Source: Streptomyces sp. NBC_00691
Lineage (GTDB): Bacteria; Actinomycetota; Actinomycetes; Streptomycetales; Streptomycetaceae
Direction: 5' to 3'
Length of the DNA: 64,000 nucleotides
NCBI RefSeq assembly: GCF_036226665.1
Contig: NZ_CP109007.1
Span: 1,054,001 to 1,118,000, forward strand
The notes beneath the pieces are model-generated. The model did no database searches. It saw nothing but the letters and a program-made list of their open reading frames with translations, and was not told the origin of the DNA. Of this stretch, positions 58,780-64,000 are shown in pieces. Numbering within the stretch: position 1 is the first letter of the stretch; each line of letters begins with the position of its first letter. The position numbers and the translations under genes were made by a program.

Positions 58780-59265
58780 CTACGGGTAGGTCATGGTGGT
58801 GCCGTCAGGATTCCGCCCGAAGGCGGCCTCTAGAACGGCGGGGAGGTCTTCCTCAGGGACCGTGGTGCGTACGTACGCCAGAACGTGGAGAAATTCGTCA
58901 TCGTCGATGACGCCCATGTGTTCCTGACGTAGTCGGTAGATGATCTCGACAAGCTCCGGACTCAGCTGCATCCAGGCACGGGAGCTTCGGATCTCTTCAT
59001 CGACCTGCTGCGTGAACCAGCGCATGACCTCGTACGGGACCTCAGTGTGTTCCGCGCCCGGGTGGAAGCACACCGTCGGCTCCCGTGCCGGATCCTCATC
59101 GGGGATGATCGCGGTCACGAGATTCCGTTGCGCGGCCACGAGATTCAGTTCCAGATACCAGGCGTCATCGGGCACGGCGTACGTCACGGTGATCGCATAG
59201 TCGCCGTCAGGGTGTCGAAAGACCATTGCCGCATGCTGCCACGCCGCGCTGAGGAGCCGGGTCAC
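58780..59265 (-). CDS. Hypothetical soluble protein
   Basis: 161 residues; GTG 59265 with GAGGA 7 nt upstream. Not a family I can name. N-terminal half beta-rich (MVFRHPDGDYAITVTYAVPD, AWYLELNLVAAQRNLVTAII, PTVCFHPGAEHTEVPYEVMR), C-terminal half helical (WFTQQVDEEIRSSRAWMQLS, PELVEIIYRLRQEHMGVIDD). No signal peptide or catalytic motif. Similar small proteins occur in Streptomyces next to HTH regulators; here the HTH/ImmA triad starts 265 bp away, divergently. Confidence 0.65.
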   Translation of the reverse strand: MTRLLSAAWQHAAMVFRHPDGDYAITVTYAVPDDAWYLELNLVAAQRNLVTAIIPDEDPAREPTVCFHPGAEHTEVPYEVMRWFTQQVDEEIRSSRAWMQLSPELVEIIYRLRQEHMGVIDDDEFLHVLAYVRTTVPEEDLPAVLEAAFGRNPDGTTMTYP

Positions 59266-59529
59266 TGAGGGTTCCTCTCGATAAGCGGGCTTCAGGCGGG
59301 CTCCAGGACCATGTTGGCCAGAAGGTCGGCCCGGCTGCGCCGATGACCAGTACCTGAACCAGAACTTGGCGCAGGTCACCGGGGGGTGACATCGGGGCAG
59401 CGGGCCGGCCACCGTACCTCCCTCGGCGCCGCGTGAAAGCCATTGCCGTGTGTCCCCCGCCGGAGGACGCCCGGTGCCCGGCCGCGCCCGGCGGATAAAG
59501 TCATGGCAAGAGCAGGAGGTGGAACGCGC

Positions 59530-60018
59530 ATGATCCAAGAGGGTTCTGACCCGCCCGAGGACACAGCCGCTTCCGGCGAGGACTCGTCCTCGCCGGAAGC
59601 GGAGCTGCTCGGCCGGCGGATCGAGTACCTCTTCACCTACGTACAGCCACTGGGTCGGCGTTTCACGCTTCAGGAGGTCGTCGACGGGATCAAGGAAGCC
59701 GCGGGCCGCAAGGACGCGACGCTGTCCGTAGGCCGGCTGTGGGCCCTGGCCAAGGGCAAGGCACCCAACCCGACGGTGGGAACGCTGCGGGTCCTGGGCG
59801 ACTTCTTCGGCGTCCCGCTCGCCTACTTCATCGACGACGAGGTCGAGGCCCGGGTCTCTGCGCAGCTCGCGCTGATCGCCGCGATGCGCGCCAACGACGT
59901 GCGTTCGGTGGCGCTGCGGGCGGCCGCGGTGGCGACGATGTCCACGCAGGGCATCGAGGCCGTGCGCTCCGTCATCGAACGGGCACAGGCCGCTCCCGCG
60001 GCGCCACCGACCGTCTGA
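59530..60018 (+). CDS. XRE-like helix-turn-helix protein of the ImmA triad
   Basis: 162 residues; ATG 59530 with AGGAGG about 8 nt upstream. An acidic N-terminus (EGSDPPEDTAASGEDSSSPE) precedes an HTH-like region 40-115: RRIEYLFTYVQPLGRRFTLQ, EVVDGIKEAAGRKDATLSVG, RLWALAKGKAPNPTVGTLRV, LGDFFGVPLAYFIDD. The last stretch is the usual XRE tail linking to a protease-regulated domain. The C-terminus is helical. The ImmA-type metalloprotease gene starts 97 bp downstream; in ImmR-ImmA systems the protease cleaves the repressor to induce genes. Probable repressor or activator of its own operon. Confidence 0.78.
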   Translation: MIQEGSDPPEDTAASGEDSSSPEAELLGRRIEYLFTYVQPLGRRFTLQEVVDGIKEAAGRKDATLSVGRLWALAKGKAPNPTVGTLRVLGDFFGVPLAYFIDDEVEARVSAQLALIAAMRANDVRSVALRAAAVATMSTQGIEAVRSVIERAQAAPAAPPTV

Positions 60019-60115
60019 CCTGTGTACTGCCTGTGTAAAGTCTGGCGCCGGAGATCGTTGTGCGGCCGTGCGGGGCCCCGCGATCGGGTGAACGGCGAGA
60101 GGGAACTCGGGGCGC

Positions 60116-60670
60116 ATGGACCGCCGTGACTGGCGTGAGCTGAGGACGCGGTACGAGACGCTGATCGGACGTTACGCCCTCTCTCACCCCTTCCAAGTCG
60201 ACGAGCTCTGCTCGGCCATCGCCGCGGAGCGCGGCCGACCGCTGCTCCTGCTCCCCATGCCCGCCGTCATGCCCGCGCGCGCCGGAGTGTGCGGCATGTG
60301 GGTGTCGTTCGGCACCTCCGACCACGTCTACTACAACGTGGTGACGAGCCGCACGCACCAGACGCACATCGTGCTGCACGAACTGGCCCACATCCTGCTC
60401 GACCACCGAGAACCCAGCGGCCCCGAGCCCGGGATGCTCGCACAGCTCTTCCCCGACCTGGACCCGGCCATGGCCGCACGGCTGCTGGGCCGCACCCGGA
60501 CGAAAGCCACGACGCGGCAGGAACAGGAGGCCGAGTTGCTCGCCTCAGTGATGTGGCAGCACTTCAACGTCGCACCGGCAGCCGCCGCATCGGCTTCCCC
60601 CGAAACGGCCGACACCCTCAACCGGGTGATCGGTGCCTTGTCCAGACGCACCACCCTGAGGCCCCGTTGA
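60116..60670 (+). CDS. ImmA/IrrE-family metallo-endopeptidase
   Basis: 184 residues, ATG. Zinc motif HELAH at 88-92 in THIVLHELAHILLDH, preceded by the strand DHVYYNVVTSRTHQT; typical of the short ImmA/IrrE/COG2856 group. These proteases cleave XRE repressors in response to DNA damage or other signals (ImmA of ICEBs1, IrrE of Deinococcus). The upstream HTH protein is the likely target, and the downstream membrane protein overlaps its stop by TTGA, so all three form one unit. Confidence 0.88.
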   Translation: MDRRDWRELRTRYETLIGRYALSHPFQVDELCSAIAAERGRPLLLLPMPAVMPARAGVCGMWVSFGTSDHVYYNVVTSRTHQTHIVLHELAHILLDHREPSGPEPGMLAQLFPDLDPAMAARLLGRTRTKATTRQEQEAELLASVMWQHFNVAPAAAASASPETADTLNRVIGALSRRTTLRPR

Positions 60671-61848
60671 GGATTTTCGACCTCGTTGTCGTCCCGCCCC
60701 TCTGGCTGTTCGTGTGCTGGAAAGCACCGGGGCTCCGCTCGGCGCCGCGGCAGGACCGCCTCATGTGGCTGATGTGGGCGCTTTGGGCAGTCGCCTTCAC
60801 CATCGGCGTGCCCGCGGTCCGCCGGGTCATCGACGCGGCCGTGGCGGTTCCGAGCTTCACGAACCTGCCGGTCCACATGCTGTCGCTGTGCGCCATGGGG
60901 GCGCTCTTCGAATTCATCCGCGAGGCGACCGGAGCCCGGCGTCACCGGCTCTCCGGGCTGCGCTGGATCCTGCTGGGGCTGGCGGAGGCCGGGCTGATCA
61001 CCACCTTCGCCGCGAGCCCACTCCCGGACGGGGAGACCGACCTGGTGACCGTGACCCGGTCGCCGATGATCACCGCGTACTGGATGCTCTTCCTCGGATA
61101 CATCCTGTACGGGGTGCTCAGCGCGATCCGCCTGTGCTGGCGGTACGGGCGCCACGCCGCACCCGGTCCGACCCGGACGGCGATGCGACTGCTCGGATCG
61201 GCCAGCTCCTTCGGGCTGCTGTACGTCGTCCACCGGCTCGCGCACCTGGCGGCCGCGCTCACGGGGCGGAGCCTGACCGGCGCACCAGGTGTGGTGGTGA
61301 CCACGCAGATCCTTCTGGCGTGCACCCTGCTGCTACTGCTGGCCAGTGTGAGCTGGCCGTTCCTCGCCGGGTGCGCGACGAGGGCGCGGCTGCACCGGCA
61401 GGTCAAGGCCATCCGTCCGCTGTGGCGACTCCTGACGGAGTCGACGCCGGAGGTGGTCCTTCCGCTGCCCGCGGGCCTGCACAAGGACATCGACATGGTC
61501 CGCTACCGCTGCGTCATCGAGATCCGCGACAGCGCGCTCGCCCTGTCCGGTCACGTCTCGCGGGAGCAACTCGAAGCCGTACGGCGCGCCCTGGCGGAAT
61601 CGGGGCTCCGCGGTGTCGAGCGGGACGCGACGGCCGAGGCGGCCGTCCTGCTGTACGCGGCGCGGGCCGAAGGCGCCGGTGAGCCGCCTCGGTTCCCCGA
61701 ACGGGCCATGGTGCGGGACGGCGGCGACCTGGACACCGACGCCGCATGGCTGCGGAAGGTCTCGGCAGCAGTCCGCTCGTCCGAAGCGGACGCGGCCGTT
61801 GCACTCCTGCTCGAGGACGCGCATTCCGAGGTCCTCACGACCGAATGA
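60667..61848 (+). CDS. MAB_1171c-type multi-pass membrane protein
   Basis: 393 residues; TTG start overlapping the protease stop (TTGA). Seven or so hydrophobic helices occupy 1-240 (RIFDLVVVPPLWLFVCW, RLMWLMWALWAVAFTIGVPA, MLSLCAMGALFEFI, AYWMLFLGYILYGVLSAI, TTQILLACTLLLLLASVSWP), then a cytoplasmic tail of about 150 residues (RLHRQVKAIRPLWRLLTEST, VRYRCVIEIRDSALALSG). This matches the putative transporter family named MAB_1171c, which often accompanies HTH and ImmA genes in actinobacteria. Transport activity is unproved; a membrane sensor or effector is equally possible. Confidence 0.8.
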   Translation: MRIFDLVVVPPLWLFVCWKAPGLRSAPRQDRLMWLMWALWAVAFTIGVPAVRRVIDAAVAVPSFTNLPVHMLSLCAMGALFEFIREATGARRHRLSGLRWILLGLAEAGLITTFAASPLPDGETDLVTVTRSPMITAYWMLFLGYILYGVLSAIRLCWRYGRHAAPGPTRTAMRLLGSASSFGLLYVVHRLAHLAAALTGRSLTGAPGVVVTTQILLACTLLLLLASVSWPFLAGCATRARLHRQVKAIRPLWRLLTESTPEVVLPLPAGLHKDIDMVRYRCVIEIRDSALALSGHVSREQLEAVRRALAESGLRGVERDATAEAAVLLYAARAEGAGEPPRFPERAMVRDGGDLDTDAAWLRKVSAAVRSSEADAAVALLLEDAHSEVLTTE

Positions 61849-61852
61849 CTCC

Positions 61853-61892
61853 GGCGCCGGTCTCCAGGACTGAAGTGCTGGAGACCGGCGCC
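61853..61892. terminator. Bidirectional terminator, 15-bp perfect stem
   Basis: GGCGCCGGTCTCCAG and CTGGAGACCGGCGCC are exact complements around a 10-nt loop. It lies between the convergent triad (ends 61848) and pseudoprotease gene (ends 61939). Confidence 0.85.
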
Positions 61893-61938
61893 GTGTTCAC
61901 GCTCCGGCCGGTGTCGGCCGGTGTGTTGCGGGTGTGGG

Positions 61939-64000
61939 TCAGCCGTTCCAGGTACCCGTGATGGCGTGGGCGCCGGGGGCGGCGGGCAGGCCCTGGAGGG
62001 CGACGGTGCCGGTGGTGGCCCAGGTGCGGTCGGCGTGCCGGACGGTGTGGAGGAGCTTGCCGTCGGCGGTGGTGACGGTCACGACGACCTCGCCGTCGAC
62101 GGTGGCGGTGGCGACGGACTTGGCGGTGACCGTGCCGAGGATGCTCTTGATCTCGGTCAGCGGGGTCCAGGTGCCGTTGAAGTTGCGGACCGCGTGGTAC
62201 TGGCGGGCGCCGTTGTCGGTGGCGACGACGATGTGCATCTCGTCCCCGGAGCCGGTCGTGCTGACCGAGGTGATCGGACCGGTCGGACCGGCGGCGCCGG
62301 CGACGTCGCCCCAGGCGAGCCAATTGCCGTTCCACTGACGGATCGTGTGGAAGGCCTTCCCACCGCTGATGGTGGTGACCTGGAGCTCACCGCGGACCAC
62401 GGCGGTGGCGGCGGCCGTCACGTTGGCGACCTTCCCGGAGGTGATGTCCTTGAACGGCGTCCAGTGGCCGGTCGCGTTGCGGACGGTGTGGAACGCTTTG
62501 CCGTCGGCGACCGCGACGACGTGCAGGTCGTAGCCGATGTTCGAGGCAGTGACGCTGGTCAGGCCGCCCAGGGCGTTGGCCGCGCCGAAGACGTCGCCGA
62601 AGGTGCCCCAGGTGCCGTCCTGCTTGCGGATCGTGTGGAAGAGCCCGCCCGCGTTGGTGACGGCCAGGACGTGGCTGTCACCGTTCATCCCGACGACCGC
62701 CGAGCTGCGGATCGCGCCGATGCTGCCGGCGCCCTGCGTCTGCACGTCTCGGAAACCGGTCCAGGAGCCGTCCGCCAGACGGATGCCCTGGTAGAGGCTG
62801 CTGCCCGACTGGACCAGAGCCTGGGTACGCCAGCCCGGAGAAAGCGCACGGACTCGCTGGATCCAGTCGCCCTGGTCGTCGACCCGGGTGCTGAACGCTC
62901 CGGAGCGGGTCTCGCCGCTGCCCAGGCAACCGCCCTGGAAGCCGCGGCTGACCACACCGACGAGAGTCGGCTTGCCGGTCATCATGCGCAGGGTCGACGC
63001 ACCCGCGTCGCCCTTGCAGACCGTCGCGTCGGCCGGGGTCTTCGCGGCCAGGTCGAAGCCGGTGGCGTCGGTTGCGCCCGCGCTGAAGGCCGCGCTGTGC
63101 CGACTGACGGAACCCCAGCCGTCCTGGGTACGGCCGTACCCGACGACGTCGAATTCCTCACCGGTGGTGGGGGCGGCCGAGGAGACGGCGACGGGCGTGA
63201 TGCCGGTGGCGGGGTTCGCGAGGCGGACCATGACCAGGTCGCGGTCCGGGTGCGGGACCAGTTCGGTGGCGTCGGCGGTGAAGCCGGTGCCGGACATGAT
63301 CCAGGCCTTGCCGACCGAGACCTTGGTCTTGTCCTTCGGAGCCCCTGCTGTGACGGTGTTGTTCTCAGCGGGCTTGTCGGCGAAGCAGCTCTTGGCGGTG
63401 ATCACCCAGTACGGGTCCACGAGCGCGCCGGAGCAGCGCTTGGTGTCGCCGATCTCCAGCTTCGCGTTGAACTTGAGTACCTCGTCGTTGAGGGGCTGAC
63501 CGGCCATCCGCGGGCCGGAGGAGCCGGTGATGCGCATCTCCAGCAGGACGGCCTGCTTGGGGTCGACGGGGTCAGCCTCGCCGAAGCCCTTGGACGTGTC
63601 CTCGGGAATGCTCAGGTTGCTGGTGGTGCCACCGATGGAGACGCTGGCGTTGATGTCCCGGTCGACGGTCTCGATCCGGTACGCCCGCGGGATGTTCACG
63701 GCCAGGTAGCCGGTGTTGTGGGCCTTGAAGCAGATCCTGGAGTCACTCGTCTTCAGGTTCCGCGCCCACACCATGATCTGGTACTGGTCGGAGCAGCTGG
63801 TGTGGCTGATGCCCCCGTCGCCGGCGATGAGGCCGGCACCGGTGGCTGCCAGGATCTCGTCGCCGAACGGGTAGGCCCCGTCCTCGACGGCGAAGGGAGC
63901 GCCGGCGTTCGCGGGCACTTCCTCGGCCGCCCCGGCGGTATGCGCGGGTGCCCCCAGTACGACGGCCGTGGTGGCGGTGGCAGCAGCCACCCATCTACGA
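61939..64000 (-). CDS. Secreted trypsin-fold pseudoprotease with C-terminal repeats, 5' partial
   Basis: The frame is open to the right edge, so the first residues (start of the signal peptide) are outside; GTG 63990 is probably internal. After AVVLGAPAHTAGAAEE comes about 130 residues of beta-rich sequence, then an S1 (chymotrypsin) fold: WVITAKSCF stands where TAAHC is expected, so His57 is replaced by Ser; DRDLVMVRL keeps the Asp; CKGDAGAS replaces GDSGG, so Ser195 is Ala. Two of three catalytic residues are lost. The C-terminal 290 residues contain about five repeats of some 50 residues with cores such as FHTIRKQDGTWGTFGDV and FHTVRNATGHWTPFKDI, likely a propeller. Probably a binding protein rather than an enzyme. 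Confidence 0.83.
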   Translation of the reverse strand, partial: RRWVAAATATTAVVLGAPAHTAGAAEEVPANAGAPFAVEDGAYPFGDEILAATGAGLIAGDGGISHTSCSDQYQIMVWARNLKTSDSRICFKAHNTGYLAVNIPRAYRIETVDRDINASVSIGGTTSNLSIPEDTSKGFGEADPVDPKQAVLLEMRITGSSGPRMAGQPLNDEVLKFNAKLEIGDTKRCSGALVDPYWVITAKSCFADKPAENNTVTAGAPKDKTKVSVGKAWIMSGTGFTADATELVPHPDRDLVMVRLANPATGITPVAVSSAAPTTGEEFDVVGYGRTQDGWGSVSRHSAAFSAGATDATGFDLAAKTPADATVCKGDAGASTLRMMTGKPTLVGVVSRGFQGGCLGSGETRSGAFSTRVDDQGDWIQRVRALSPGWRTQALVQSGSSLYQGIRLADGSWTGFRDVQTQGAGSIGAIRSSAVVGMNGDSHVLAVTNAGGLFHTIRKQDGTWGTFGDVFGAANALGGLTSVTASNIGYDLHVVAVADGKAFHTVRNATGHWTPFKDITSGKVANVTAAATAVVRGELQVTTISGGKAFHTIRQWNGNWLAWGDVAGAAGPTGPITSVSTTGSGDEMHIVVATDNGARQYHAVRNFNGTWTPLTEIKSILGTVTAKSVATATVDGEVVVTVTTADGKLLHTVRHADRTWATTGTVALQGLPAAPGAHAITGTWNG

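Overview
The window is high-GC actinobacterial DNA with the marks of a Streptomyces chromosome: strong third-position G/C, GTG and TTG starts, many secreted proteins, long perfect GC hairpins as terminators, and very few CTAG tetranucleotides outside stop codons and mobile-element targets. The mix of secreted hydrolases, regulators, decayed genes and transposable elements suggests accessory or chromosome-arm DNA rather than core. No rRNA, tRNA or CRISPR array was seen.

Layout. 1-1.6 kb: the end of an arginine-type ADP-ribosyltransferase-like gene and a 5'-truncated ThuA-ricin lectin gene. 1.9-5 kb: a secreted GH89 alpha-N-acetylglucosaminidase and a mycothiol-dependent isomerase-family protein. 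5.1-10.5 kb: a Pls-type (poly-lysine-synthetase-like) membrane NRPS followed by an M1 metallopeptidase. 10.5-12.6 kb: a fold-back MITE and a convergent acyl-CoA ligase. 13-16.6 kb: a translationally coupled operon of response-regulator/FAD oxidoreductase, cyclic-nucleotide-domain histidine kinase and UBP zinc finger. 16.8-22.2 kb: ABM-domain membrane protein, deoxynucleoside kinase, lamin-tail secreted protein, PQQ-type sugar dehydrogenase, methyltransferase. 22.3-23.6 kb: a second copy of the MITE with an IS481-family element inserted in its target duplication, both abutting the stop codon of livG. 23.6-28.5 kb: a branched-chain amino-acid-type ABC importer in which LivH, LivM and LivF are one polypeptide. 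28.7-31.8 kb: carotenoid oxygenase and catalase.

31.9-36.6 kb is the most interesting part: a coupled operon of caspase-like protease, unknown two-part protein and HxDxDH metallo-beta-lactamase-fold hydrolase, divergent from a DUF2235 (Tle1-like) alpha/beta hydrolase across a 90-bp region carrying a perfect palindrome. It looks like a cell-death or conflict module. 36.6-43.5 kb: membrane proteins, then a DUF2690 cluster (one membrane-anchored XRE regulator and three secreted paralogues, the first overlapping a PGRP amidase) and a PucR-type regulator. 43.7-47.8 kb: NfeD, flotillin and an RCK-2TM-RCK channel-like protein. 47.9-50.5 kb: TetR regulator divergent from an amidase across an array of CTAG-centred operators. 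50.6-58.8 kb: decayed metal P-type ATPase, DUF4396 and IS5 transposase genes around a secreted M4-M28 double protease and two unknown genes. 59.5-61.8 kb: a coupled HTH / ImmA-IrrE protease / MAB_1171c-type membrane protein triad. The right edge holds a trypsin-fold pseudoprotease with C-terminal repeats, cut by the window end.

All identifications come from reading motifs and family resemblance by eye; no database search was run.
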